In this document: positions 44,389-55,290 of the stretch, one piece after another
Layout of the letters: each line of letters opens with the position of its first letter
How positions within the stretch are numbered: position 1 is the first letter of the stretch
Source of the DNA: Aphrophora alni
Taxonomy: Eukaryota; Arthropoda; Insecta; Hemiptera; Aphrophoridae
Reading direction: 5' to 3'
Length of the DNA stretch: 64,000 nucleotides
Assembly: GCA_963513935.1 (NCBI GenBank)
Contig: OY740772.1
Location: forward strand, 106,055,797 to 106,119,796
The notes under the pieces: generated by a model
Database searches by the model: none
What the model saw: the letters and a program-made list of their open reading frames with translations, nothing else
Told to the model about the DNA's origin: nothing
Made by a program: the position numbers and the translations under genes

Positions 44389-44640
44389 TAACCTAACCTA
44401 ACCACCTAACCTAACCTAACCTAGCCTAACCACCTAACCTAACCTAACCTAACCACCTAACCTAACCTAACCTAACCTAACCACCTAACCTAACCTAACC
44501 TAACCTAACCTAACCTAACCTAACCTAACCACCTAACCTAACCTAACCTAACCTAACCACCTAACCTAACCTAACCTAACCTAACGTAAACTAAACTAAC
44601 CTAACCTAACCTACCATAACCTAACATAACCTTACCTGAA
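44389..44640. repeat. interstitial telomere-type array with CCACC punctuation
   Basis: About 250 bp of (CCTAA)n. It is interrupted six times by an extra three bases (aaccacctaa instead of aacctaa), at spacings that are multiples of 5 plus 3. Its right end decays into acgtaaactaaac-like variants. Confidence 0.95.
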
Positions 44641-45119
44641 TTCGAATTTTTGTTAATACTTACACATTTTATTAAACAATAGACTACTATACACAAAATA
44701 ATGTATTATATTTTGCATAATAAAAATTAAGAAAGACATTTCACAACGTTATTTCGCGAGCTTCCAAGTCATCATGTGGGTATGGAATTAAAGAACATTA
44801 CGACTACGCCTATAAACATCTATTGACCCGACCCCTTCGTATTAAAAACTAAAATTCGTGTAGGGTTGTTTAAAGTATTAAGTAGTAGCTTATGATGCGG
44901 GTCTTGATTGTCTGCTACACATCCAATAAACAGAACAGCAGATGATGCAAACATTCTCACTCAACGTGTAAGCTATGCCCAATGTCTGGGATCACCCCCC
45001 CTCTCTCCCCCTCGAGTTGATTTATTTTTGTTTTCTTTGAGCTTCATTACAATATTAATAAATTGGTAATTTTAATTTTAAACATGTTTTAATGGTTTTT
45101 GTAATGCGTGGACATAATT
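44641..45119. other. no gene recognised
   Basis: A C7/CT-rich spot lies at 44993-45013. Otherwise no feature. Confidence 0.35.
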
Positions 45120-45420
45120 CAGAGGTAGTTTTATATGGGTCAAAATAAAGAAAAAAACTTCATATAAATATACGTCCGGAAACGGTTTTTTTATCCGCCA
45201 TTTTCTTTTATTACAAAATAGTTTATATCTCTAGAAAGGTTTAACAGATTGAATTCAAATTTTCCACGGCATTCATCAATGTAAAGACCTATTTTGAAGA
45301 AAAAAATAACTTGTTAAAAAAAATCCGTTTCAAAATGGCGGCCATTAAAATTTTTTTAATGAAAATAACTCAAAAACAGTATTTTTTAATAAAAAATGTC
45401 AAAAGTAATTTTTTATAGAA
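45120..45420 (+). mobile_element. mariner-type non-coding end, truncated
   Basis: atatgggtcaaaataaag, ttatccgccattttctttta, tttatatctctagaaaggtt, catcaatgtaaagacctatt and caaaatggcggccatt match the end-region order seen at 19703-19930. The outer terminus is missing. Confidence 0.55.
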
Positions 45421-46119
45421 GGTTTAATTTCCTATCGAATGGTTTAATTGTTAAAATTATGGAATAATAAAGGGTAACAGTAAAACAGTGTCCATTAGTG
45501 TGCATTGCTGAGAGCTGTAGGCTGTATCATATGGCCATTAATCTAAATACCATTTTAAACTCAAGAAGAATCAGCTGATTGTTTTACATTGTTGTGAATT
45601 TAACGAAATTATAATAAAATTTAGATACGTGGATACAATTTGTTTTTAAATTCCCAAAGGTAAAAATCTACACTTCCGAGTACACATTAAAAAAAAAAAG
45701 AAAGAAAGAATGGCACAACAATTTAAGAAATGTGAAAATGTATTTTTAATTAAATTTGTACAAATACAAAAACTGATAAGTTTGAAATAGACTGCAATTC
45801 ATTTAATGATCTAAAAGGAAATTTTAATTGAATTGGAGAGGGTTTGAACAGTAAATGGGATGAGGGTTTGACGTTTAAACGAATTTAATGATTAATGGTT
45901 GCTGTTTTATGTGAAGTTATGAATTACTGGTCATCAAAACCTACAAACATTTATTTAATTGAGGTAATTATTTAACGAAAACAAAATCTGAAATAAACAA
46001 TAAATTAAAACTCCTATCTAGTGATATAATTATATTAATCATTGTTCGATAATCTTGCTCACGTTTTTCAGTAGTAACTAAATTTTGAGTGTATAATGGC
46101 TGTTTCAAAAATTTACTTT
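45421..46119. other. AT-rich, no gene recognised
   Basis: Nothing supported. Confidence 0.35.
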
Positions 46120-46345
46120 ACCATCCCACCCCTCTACGATGACAAATAGCTAAGTTATTGTCAAAATTATAATGTCGAATTATGACCTCACTAAAATTGT
46201 GATATTCCACCATTTAGAGGATCTGCTGGTATTATATTTTATGCTATTTGTGTTAGTAGTTTGTTTCTTAAAAACTATGAATACAGGACCCTTGTAGGTT
46301 TTGTCAGATACACGACCAAATTTCTTTACTAGTTTAACAGAGATG
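46120..46345 (-). repeat. Rep-B fragments, reverse
   Basis: cacccctctacgatgacaaa, atagctaagttattgtcaaa, gaggatctgctggtattat and ggacccttgtaggttttgtc are shuffled or deleted relative to the full copy. Confidence 0.55.
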
Positions 46346-46737
46346 CTGTAACTTCTAAAATCAGTAGGCCTACCAGTCTGTCGTGAAGAGGATGTTTTGC
46401 TCCTGAATAAGGATACGCGATTCGTGGGAAATATAATACGGTAAAATAAGGAGCGTTGCTATCTCTTTTGTTCCTTTTTTAATTTTCTAAAACGGCTCGA
46501 GGTAGTTGATGACAAAGGACAAAGGTCTGCGGGATAGTTTTTGCCCAACTAGAAACAGGTTTGGTGAGTCCCTTCTCGTCTTTGGTATCATATTGCAGAC
46601 TCCGGCATCCTGACTACTGCTCGGCTAAACACTCTTAATCAAGCTTCAAATTCTTCAACTACCGTTTCCCCTCCACATTCTTCTTTTCTTTTACGATCGT
46701 TTATCAAGCACAGCGAAGTATAATTCGCTTGAATTTA
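46346..46737. other. no gene recognised
   Basis: A less AT-rich patch at 46540-46700 (ccttctcgtctttggtatca, gactccggcatcctgactac) shows no frame or motif that I can assign. Confidence 0.3.
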
Positions 46738-46960
46738 TTTTCCTTGTTGCTTGAAAGGGAAAAACTTTTCGTTCATCATCGCGTTATAACAAAGGAAGAA
46801 AAGAACATAAAATGAAGACATACTCTAATAGAGTTGGTCGAGGGAAGACTAATAGGAAAAATTAAAGAGGTGGATCTAACTCAAGAAAGTGTAGATCCAG
46901 CCAAGTACTCTCGGAATTGCCAAGCCTAAAGTACCGTGCTCATGTAAGTCCACGAGGGTT
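46738..46960 (-). repeat. Rep-A, reverse
   Basis: ttgttgcttgaaagggaaaa, cgttcatcatcgcgttataa, gtgtagatccagccaagtac and ctcatgtaagtccacgaggg are readable. Confidence 0.75.
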
Positions 46961-46978
46961 CCAATATCTCCTCTACCG

Positions 46979-47473
46979 GTTAGGTTAGGTTAAGGCATAA
47001 TAAAGATTTTCTTTTTAAAACGGGATTGTTAGGTTAGGTTAGGTTAAGGCGTAATACAGATTTTCTTTTTAACCAGGATTGTTAGGTTAGGTTAAGGCGT
47101 AATAAAGATTTTCTTTTTTAACCAGGATTGTTAGGTTAGGTTAGGTTAAGGCGTAATACAGATTTTCTTTTTAACCAGGATTGTTAGGTTAGGTTAGGTT
47201 AGGTTAAGGCGTAATAAAGATTTTCTTTTTAACCAGGATTGTTAGGTTAGGTTAGGTTAGGTGAGGTTAAGGCGTAATAAAGATTTTCTTTTTAACCAGG
47301 ATTTTAGGTTAGGTTAGGTTAGGTTAAGGCGTAATAAAGATTTTCTTTTGAACCAGGATTGTTAGGTTAGGTTAAGGCGTAATAAAGATTTTCTTTTTAA
47401 CCAGGATTGTTAGGTTAGGTTAGGTTAGGTTAAGGCGTAATAAAGATTTTCTTTTTTAAAACGGGATTGTTAA
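46979..47473 (+). repeat. TTAGG-based minisatellite, nine units of 38+5n bp
   Basis: Units start (aaggcgtaata) near 46993, 47046, 47094, 47148, 47206, 47269, 47326, 47374 and 47432. Each has a constant core of about 38 bp (aaggcgtaataaagattttc then ttttaaccaggattg) and a run of two to five TTAGG copies. Unit length is mostly 48, 53, 58 or 63, so length changes by whole telomere units. The first and last units share the variant aaaacggga where internal units have aaccagga. Confidence 0.92.
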
Positions 47474-47617
47474 TACTATGTTTATTGTAAAGTATGGCGA
47501 AAAAAGTTTGTATTATTATTTTTGTTAAATTGCCATTGTCCTTTATTATTTCAGTATTTTATTAATGATATCTTTTACATTACAGAATGCATTCTTTAAA
47601 AAAAAGGATGGAAACAA

Positions 47618-47803
47618 CAAAATAATTATCCCTCGAACATTTTATTAGCATTAGGGTCCGAAAAAAACAAGAGTTGATCAAGAGAGATCCAATACAAATG
47701 GTGAGAGGAATCTAACCCAAGACTACTTGAAATAAGGTGTAGATTCAGCTAGGTACGTTCGGGATTACAAAGTCCGTACTCACTTTATTGAAAAGCTGTG
47801 GGG
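47618..47803 (-). repeat. Rep-A, reverse
   Basis: cctcgaacattttattagca, aacaagagttgatcaagaga, gtgtagattcagctaggtac and gtccgtactcactttattga are readable. Confidence 0.75.
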
Positions 47804-48019
47804 GGTGTGTCTATCAGAATTGATTGCTTTAGGAATTTGTGTACTTACATAAGATAGTCTAACTTTAAAAGGCTATTTTTAATTTTGTTGCTTATTTTTC
47901 CATTTTGCTACCTTACATATATTATCATGATATAAATGACAATTGATTGGAAAAATTAAAACAAATATATTAACCCTCAGGGACACGTTTATTTATAATA
48001 GAGAATAAGGGTTTGAAAA

Positions 48020-48640
48020 TCCTGAGGCAACCTACAATAGTTCTACAACGTCTTTTATACAGTGTGTCCCGTAATTATGATACTTCAAACTTTAGGAAAT
48101 GATTCTTCAAATAGTTTTGTTTCTTATTATTAAAAAGAAACTTTTTGATTCTTGAGATTTTTTTATAAATTTAATGGTTTTCGAGATATTCAATATTAAA
48201 TATTTTTAATGGCCGCCATTTTGAAAATATATAAAATGGCGTCTTTATTTTCGGTACACTTGTATAACGTAAGATTCGAAATGCGAAAAGAAAATCTGAA
48301 CTTAATATCTTTTCCCAAAGTTTAGTTTTTGTTTTTGTAAAAAAAAAAAAAAAAAAAAAAAAATATAAAACAAATCGTTTTCGGAAATTTTTAATTTTTC
48401 TGTATCCCAATTTGCAGAATAATTTCCTAAAGATTAACAGCTTACGGGACAAGCTGTATAGTCTTGAGTTAGATACCTGTCTTTCCTCTCTCTTGACCAA
48501 CTTTTCCTCTTTTCGACCCTGACGTTATTAGAATATTCGAGGGCTAGATGTCTTTATTTTATGTTCTTTTCTTCCTTTGTTATAACGCGATGATCACCGA
48601 AAGATTTCTCGCCTTTGTGAATATCCAATCTATGAAAAGT
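48020..48640 (+). repeat. Rep-A copy split by a mariner-type MITE
   Basis: The left piece (cctgaggcaacctacaatag, to 48057) and right piece (tagtcttgagttagatacct, through attagaatattcgagggcta to gatgatcaccgaaagattt) join at the TA of the usual catgtagtctt when the insert is removed. Confidence 0.7.
48058..48458. mobile_element. 401-bp mariner-type MITE
   Basis: The left end reads tacagtgtgtcccgtaa and the right end, inverted, tacagcttgtcccgtaa, followed in both by caaactttaggaaatg-like sequence (actttaggaaatgattct and its inverse agaataatttcctaaag). A TA lies outside each end. An A23 run lies at about 48340-48362 and aatggccgccattttg near 48209. There is no transposase. Confidence 0.8.
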
Positions 48641-49024
48641 GAATATTTATTTGGGACAAGAAAATGTTTTAAATTTAAATCTGAATTGAGAGAGAGGGAT
48701 TTTTGAGTATAAATTGTAAAACAATATATTAACACTTTAGTAAGTGTTAATTTGATACAAAGGGAAAAATATGGTGTATGTTTGAGGAAAGTTCATATTG
48801 TAAATATCGCAGTATCTTATACTGTTTTTTTGACAAACGGGTGGAATAGAAAGGGTTAAAAATAAAAAAAACATTTTCTTTACAATATATTCTTATGTTC
48901 AAGACTGGGTTACGATGAAAAGATTAAAATAGTGTAGAAAGATTCTAGTAAATTTACGATTAAACGATTTTTATTCCAACCAATCAAATGTAGACGATTA
49001 TAAAACCAGAAGAGAGGTAAACAA
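48641..49024. other. AT-rich, no gene recognised
   Basis: Nothing supported. Confidence 0.35.
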
Positions 49025-49185
49025 TTATTTTCGACTTTCCGTCCGTCCGTCCGTCGTTGTCAGTCTCAACTTAAGCACGATAGCGGTCACAACAATTAAG
49101 AAATTCAAGAAAATTGAACTGAAAGTTTCAAAAATTTAGTTATCTGATTTTATCTAATACAAAATATTGTGATTGTTACGTTTTG
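49025..49185 (-). repeat. Rep-B 3' fragment, reverse
   Basis: tccgtccgtccgtccgtcgt, cttaagcacgatagcggtc and acaattaagaaattc match the Rep-B tail. GTCC has expanded to four copies. Confidence 0.65.
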
Positions 49186-49699
49186 AACCTTAAACCCGTA
49201 CTTACAAAATTTAACCCCTGAGGGAAATTTCGCCTCACCTGAGGGAAATTTCGGCTTACCTGAGGGAATTATTGTCTTTACCACGCCTACTAACACATTA
49301 AATCTACATCTACATTATATAAATTTAAATACATAATACCTTCTTCCTTTATCTAAATACATTTCTTCGTCACTTTGCTTTTCCCCCAACTCAGTTAAAA
49401 CACTTTGTGATCTTTTGAAAATAGAAGTTTTCCAAAGGGGAATAAGAAATGCTACGTATAAAGGTTGAGAAGTAGCTGCAACAATGGTCCGCGTACAATA
49501 CAGTGTTGCATTATTTAGCCATTTACAAGCCTTTGAAAAGATTCCAAACTCTCCGACTTGTCAATTTTGTATTACTACCTTTACATATTCCATTAACTGA
49601 ATCATACACGTTCCTGCTGACTTCTGATAGTTTGTTACCCAGTATAAGAAGTATAGGTGGCATAACGAAACTTTCAATACCACCAAAAATTTTGTTTGA
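49186..49699. other. no gene recognised; short triple repeat
   Basis: cctgagggaaatttcgcct (about 49216), cctgagggaaatttcggct (about 49238) and cctgagggaattattg (about 49259) form a 21-22 bp triplet. The 74-codon frame at 49503-49727 has no recognisable domain. Confidence 0.45.
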
Positions 49700-49878
49700 C
49701 ACCTGTAGCTCTCGAATATTGTATTAGCGTCAGTGTCGGAAATGATCAAGAGTTGGTTAAGGGAGACCAGATAAGAAAGACGAAAGAGTCCTCTAATCCA
49801 AGACTAGAAGAAAAAATGTACATTCAGCTAGGTACCATCGGGATTGCCAACCCGTATCCACTAAAATGAAATCTTGAA
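49700..49878 (-). repeat. Rep-A, reverse
   Basis: tctcgaatattgtattagcg, atcaagagttggttaaggga, cattcagctaggtaccatcg and ttgccaacccgtatccacta are readable. Confidence 0.75.
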
Positions 49879-50555
49879 GTAGAGTCGCATTGAAGACGGA
49901 CAAACAAATTGCATTAGTTTTTTTCTAACTTTAGTCTACGTTCATTTATTAATTTATGAAATAAAACAGCATTCATTTTATTCTACTATTATGTATTGTT
50001 ACATAAAAATCGTGGGTGTTCATCAATTCATCGCACCGTTGTTAAAGAGTTGAAAACCTAACATCTCAGACGAGAGACGAAGCCGCGTTCCTACCCGAGA
50101 ATGTTTACCCTACCCAACATAAACACATCTCCCATTTTTGTTTACAATTCGTTCACTGTTCTATAAACGGCGGGCAGCCATCTTGCAACGCTGTTTAAAC
50201 AGGCCTCTACCCACGCCCGATTTACGTATTTTTCTTATTTCCATTAAACCCGACCATCGACTTTATTTCAAGGATAAAACGACTTATCGCTTAAAGTGAT
50301 TGTTTAGGAGTTAAGTGATATTGATTGCACTATTCTTAGTCCAATAACAAACACTATATATGTTTTCTTTTTCTACAGAAATTTAGTTGTTAGTTTGCTG
50401 GGGGGGGGGGTATTATGTTTGTTCCGATCAATTTATGACGAAAATATCATACGTAATTGTTGAATGTAAGTGACACTGAAGACATAACTTTGACAAGTTA
50501 ATATTAAATTCAGTCCATACACTTAGAAGCTTAATTTAGCGAATACGGACTTTGG
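49879..50555. other. intergenic with a GC-richer patch
   Basis: At 50080-50220 the sequence is less AT-rich, with cgaagccgcgttcctacccg and a YY1-like word ggcagccatcttgc (50180-50193) after a tataaac. It could be a weak promoter or enhancer. A G10 run lies at 50401-50410. Confidence 0.3.
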
Positions 50556-52300
50556 AATCCCGAGGGAGGCTAGCTAGATCTACACCTTTTTTCATGTAGT
50601 CTTGTGTAGATTCCTCTTTTTCATCTTTCTATCAAATCTCTCTTGACCCCTAAGGGAGGCTAGTTTGATCTACAAATTTTTCATGTAGTCTTGTGTAAAT
50701 TCCTCTTTTTCATCTTTCAATCCAATCTCTCTTGACCCCTAAGGGAGGCTAATTGGATCTACAAATTTTTCATGTAGTCTTGTGTAGATTCCTCTTTTTC
50801 ATCTTTCTATCAACTCTCTCTTGACCTCCGAGGGAGGCTAGTTGGATCTACACCTTTTTTCATGTAGTCTTGTGTAGATTCCTCTTTTTCATCTTTCTAT
50901 CCAATCTCTCTGGACCCCCGAGGGAGGCTAGTTGGATCTACAAATTTTTTATGTAGTCTTGTGTAGATTCCTCTTTTTCATCTTTCTATCAACTCTCTCT
51001 TGACCCCCGAGGGAGGCTAGTTGGATCTACAAATTTTTCATGTAGTCTTGTGTAGATTCCTCTCTTTCATCTTTCTATCCAATCTCTCTGGACCCCCGAG
51101 GCAGGCTAGTTGGATCTACAAATTTTTTATGTAGTCTTGTGTAGATTCCTCTTTTTCATCTTTCTATCAACTCTCTCTTGACCCCCGAGGGAGGCTAGTT
51201 GGATCTACACCTTTTTTTATGTAGTCTTGTGTAGATTCCTCTCTTTCATCTTTCTATCAACTCTCTCTTGACCCCCGAGGGAGGCTAGTTGGATCTACAA
51301 ATTTTTTATGTCTTGTGTAGATTCCTCTCTTTCATCTTTCTATCCAATCTCTCTGGACCCCCGAGGGAGGCTAGTTGGATCTACAAATTTTTCATGTAGT
51401 CTTGTGTAGATTCCTCTTTTTCATCTTTCTATCCAATCTCTCTTGACCCCCGAGGGAGGCTAGTTGGATCTACAAATTTTTCATGTAGTCTTGTGTAGAT
51501 TCCTCTTTTTCATCTTTCTATCAACTCTCTCTCTTGACCCCCGAGGGAGGCTAGTTGGATCTACACTTTTTTTTATGTAGTCTTGTGTAGATTCCTCTTT
51601 TTCATCTTTCTATCCAATCTCTCTTGACCCCCGAGGGAGGCTAGTTGGATCTACAAATTTTTCATGTCTTGTGTAGATTCCTCTTTCATCTTTCTATCAA
51701 ATTTCTCTTGACCCTCGAGGGAGGCTAGTTGGTTTTACAAATTTTTCATGTAGTCTTGTGTAGATTCCTCTCTTTCGTCTTTTTATCAAATCTCTCTTGA
51801 CCCCCGAGGGAGGCTAGTTGGTTTTACAAATTTTTCATGTAGTCTTGTGTAGATTCCTCTCTTTCGTCTTTCTATCAAATCTCTCTTGACCCCTAAGGGA
51901 GGCTAGTTGGATCTACAAATTTTTCATGTCTTGTGTAGATTCCTCTTTCATCTTTCTATCAAATTTCTCTTGACCCTCGAGGGAGGCTAGTTGGATCTAC
52001 AAATTTTTCATGTAGTCTTGTGTAGACTCCTCTCTTTCGTCTTTCTATCAAATCTCTCTTGACCCCCGAGGGAGGCTAGTTGGATCTACAACTTGTTCAT
52101 GTAGTCTTGTGTAGATTCCTCTCTTTCATCTTTTTATTTAATCTCTCTTGACCCCCGAGGGAGGCTAGTTGGATCTACAACTTGTTCATGTAGTCTTGTG
52201 TAGATTCCTCTCTTTCATCTTTTTATCTAATCTCTCTTGACCTCCCCCCCCCCCCCGAAAGAGCTAGTTACTACACACCTTTTTGTGTAGCATTGGTTTA
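50556..52300 (+). repeat. 89-bp minisatellite, about 19 units, derived from Rep-A
   Basis: Unit starts (cgagggaggctag) lie near 50559, 50649, 50738, 50827, 50917, 51006, 51095, 51184, 51273, 51359, 51449, 51539, 51629, 51713, 51802, 51891, 51974, 52062 and 52152, with a degraded unit at about 52243 containing a C14 run. Spacing is 83-92. The unit equals the first part of Rep-A: gagggaggctagttggatct, then catgtagtcttgtgtagatt, then cctctttttcatctttctat, then ctctcttgacc. Short units lack the tag in catgtagtcttg. Confidence 0.97.
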
Positions 52301-52729
52301 GATTCCTCTCTTACATTTTCCCTACCAATAAGATTCAATATGAGCACACTATAATGTTGGTTCGCCCGGAATGTTCGATACTATTCCAAAATTACAATAA
52401 TTCTAAGTTGAATATTTTATGTTTCTTCCAAAGTAGTTACAACTATAGACATGCGTAATACGTAATGTAGCTTGACCACTGATGTGATACACATGCTGTA
52501 TTGTGTATACGTAATCAGTGAAGCACAAATATTAAAGCCTGGCGCCCGAGTGGCCATCATCCCTTGTATTGATTCACCCCTACACATCATCTTTCTCAAG
52601 ATAACCTGTGCATGTATTAAACCCAAGAGACATAATATTGTTAGAGCTCGTTGATTTCATAATTATTCTAATTCAATAAACATTAAACGTGGATAGATTT
52701 ACCCACACAACCATACAAAATACCACCTA
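52301..52729. other. no gene recognised
   Basis: Frames of 60-69 codons on both strands at 52417-52654 have no recognisable domain. Confidence 0.3.
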
Positions 52730-53643
52730 TAGTTTGATTTTTCGGGGATGGAACCTGGCGGCTTAGCGACCCTTAGCTCTCACACGCACACTGGCAGGAA
52801 CGCGCGCAGCCCCCGGCCTACCTGCCTGCAGCGTATAATCAGTTGGTTCTCAAAGCACAACAACAACATTTTTAATTAATTATTTTTTAAATTATATTTG
52901 CACAGTTTTGAAATCTTCATAAAGTTATAAGAAAAATAAGCCCAAACACGACATTCTTAACAATATTTAACCAGAAAATACAAAATAGGCCTACCAATAC
53001 AACCCTTACATTAAAAAGTTTTAAAATATTTCATTAAAGTATTGGAAGTGATGACGACTATGAGATATCGTTTATCACATTATTAGTGATTTTCCGTAGG
53101 ATAATTTTAACCAATATATGACCTTTATACCTTTATTGATTATTACAGAAAATAATTTTATAAACTACCTTATTTATCAATATATAGGCTATTATGTAGT
53201 TATAGAGTGGTAATTGAACTGGCCTGTAAGTTTATTACTTTCTGAAACACTTACTTATTCTAAATGAGAGCATCCAATGTTTTCATCGTCCAGGTCACTT
53301 TCGGATTCGGTTTCACTGTCATAATCCCCAGGACACAAGCGTATTATGAACTCTTGAACACTGGCGTCGTTAAGTCCTTCACTTCTCCAATCCTCGTCCA
53401 TTGCTTTCCTGGCATGGTCCACATACTTGCTCCATTGTTCCGGTGTTACAGCAGAGACGGCTTCGTGGAAATGTTGTTCTACATCCCTCAACTTGAAGGT
53501 ATTATTCTTATCCCGTACATATTTTTTCAAGTTCCCCCAAACCATTTCGATTGGATTGTAGTGGCAGTGATAAGGGGGAAGTAAGTGTGTGTGGTAGTAA
53601 GGGTCGCTAAGCCGCCAGGTTCCATCCCCGAAAAATCAAACTA
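52730..53643 (-). mobile_element. Tc1-like element, internal deletion derivative with intact TIRs
   Basis: About 47-bp terminal inverted repeats: the left starts tagtttgatttttcggggat, then ggaacctggcggcttagcga. The right, inverted, is nearly identical up to cgacccttac. TA flanks both ends (52728-52729 and 53644-53645). At 914 bp it is shorter than a full Tc1-type element. The 5' TIR side joins almost directly to the end of the transposase gene, so most of the coding region is lost. Intact TIRs mean it could have been moved by an enzyme supplied elsewhere. Confidence 0.9.
53255..53584 (-). pseudogene. Tc1/mariner-superfamily transposase, C-terminal end only
   Basis: The open minus-strand frame begins upstream of the first Met with LPPYHCHYNPIEMVWGNLKK. 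The Glu of NPIE is the third acidic catalytic residue in Tc1-type DDE transposases. The tail AVTPEQWSKYVDHARKAMDE and an acidic end ESESDLDDEN follow, with a stop at 53255-53257. About 110 residues survive out of a typical 330-350. Both earlier catalytic Asp residues are deleted with the rest, so it is inactive. The frame itself has no stops, so the decay is by deletion rather than by slow mutation. Confidence 0.85.
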
Positions 53644-53726
53644 TAAGCTAAAATTTGAGAGTAGCTGCGAAATTTGATTCCTAATTTTCAAAAACGTCTT
53701 CAATTTTACTTTTTTTTGTGGATTAA

Positions 53727-53850
53727 GATCATCATCGGCTTAAAAAAAAGAGCATCAACGTCATAAGAGATCAAAAGTTGATCAAGAGAAACCTGATGGG
53801 AAAAATACAAAAAAAAGAGATCCAACAGAAGATTAGATGAAACAATCATA
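53727..53850 (-). repeat. Rep-A, reverse, diverged
   Basis: gatcatcatcggcttaaaaa, caaaagttgatcaagagaaa and ccaacagaagattagatgaa are readable. Confidence 0.55.
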
Positions 53851-53954
53851 GATGAAGACATACAATATATACAAGTGGGCCCTCTAAAATTTAAGATCAG
53901 AACTTTGTCTCTTGTGTCTTGTTGACCTTCCTGGCCTCATTTGTGTGTATATAT

Positions 53955-55260
53955 TAAAATGATATACACTCGCTTCGTTCGTGTCAGTGTCTCGGCTAGC
54001 GATGTTGATACTCGGGTGAAATGGATACTCGCATTACTCGGTTTCAAATTATTTCAATACTCGTATTATTATTTCGAAATCGAGTATCTGCGCAGAATGA
54101 TTTTGCGCATCGAATTCGAACTCAGCTTTACCAATCAGATCGTTTTAGATAAAACTACACTTTCGCGTTCTATCTGTTAGACTGATCCACCAAGTATTTA
54201 TTTTTTTAAACAATATGTAATTGACACTTTTAATACGTAATTTAAATGTTATCCTGCCTCGACACAAATTCAGTAATTTAACGTTAGTACAATTATTACC
54301 AACATTAATATTTTAGTTGTTATTTAAAGTAAGTCAATTTACTATATTTTTTATAAAAATGGTAACCTATTAATATTTATTTAAATATAAATAATAACAA
54401 TTAAATAATAATTTAATTTACTTTTTGTTAATGTGGAAATAAATGAATATTAATATTTTAAATTGAACTTGTTACCCAATCTAAATCATTTTAACTCAAA
54501 ATCGTAATGTTTAATTAATGTGTAGTGAAAAATCAGCTTAGAAACTAATATAACCAAAGTAGAAACACCGAGCATTTTGTTTGGAATTGACACAACACTA
54601 ACGAATATCGTTGTCCGAGGATTTTATTTCGAATTCATACTCGCACATTACCTCCTCCTTGTTTCTAGTTACGAGGATTTCGTCCGAATATTTTAATACG
54701 AAACCGAGTATTTTAATTCGAACTCACACATCACTAGTCTCGGACCTTTAGAGTTGTACGTGTGTGAAGAAGCCTTCACGTGCTACGCTCGTGATGATAA
54801 CAAGGTCCTACAGAATTTTGTAACTACGAAAATCACATTGCTTAGAAAGTCAGGATTCTTAATTTAATTTTTTAAAGGTTGGTACTGTTACACGCAGAAT
54901 GGAAATTTTCAAATTTTTTCTACATTAATGTGTTATAAGTTGAATAACAAAATAGATATAAACAAAAACTGTTTTAAATGGCCGCCTTTTTTGAAACCTA
55001 CAATTCGGATTTTTCCGAATTTCAATAGGGTTCTCTATATTCCCCTACACTTAATTATTTCATATTGCAATCTTAATTTATCTGGCCGCTATCGTGCTTA
55101 CGTACAGACGTCAACAACGACGACGGACAGTAAATCGAAAATCACTTTTTCAGTTTCCTGAGACTTCGAAACGTAAAAATCAGTCAAAAAACGGGAGAAC
55201 GTAATTTTCGAAGATTACCAAACTTGCCTATCGGCTACTTCGTGTACTGTGCATGTAAAA
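53955..55260 (+). repeat. Rep-B copy split by a hAT-like element
   Basis: The left part reads atatacactcgcttcgttcg and tgtcagtgtctcggc. The right part resumes ggacctttagagttgtacgt, ttcacgtgctacgctcgtga, aaactgttttaaatggccgc, ggccgctatcgtgcttacgt and acttcgtgtactgtgcatgt. Confidence 0.8.
53997..54736. mobile_element. hAT-like non-autonomous element, 740 bp
   Basis: It starts TAGCGATGTTGATACTCGGG and ends AACTCACACATCACTA. The flanking 8-mers gtctcggc (53989-53996) and gtctcgga (54737-54744) match at 7 of 8 positions. The first and last 150 bp carry the actcgg/ccgagt words of the 1577-1826 element in the opposite order, so the two are one family in opposite orientation. The middle is very AT-rich and non-coding. 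A 79-codon frame at its left end is a by-product. Confidence 0.8.
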
Positions 55261-55261
55261 A

Positions 55262-55290
55262 ATGAGATTAACCTAACCTAACCTAACCTA
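55262..55290. repeat. short (CCTAA)n run at a repeat junction
   Basis: Four units plus cctagcctagccc lie exactly between the end of a Rep-B copy and the start of a reversed Rep-A piece. Confidence 0.85.

Noticed and set aside
50556..52300. A CRISPR-like array (regular repeats).
   Set aside because: Units are contiguous with no unique spacers, and the DNA is animal nuclear. It is a minisatellite.
53264..53584. A 106-codon plus-strand frame.
   Set aside because: Antisense shadow of the Tc1-like transposase tail.
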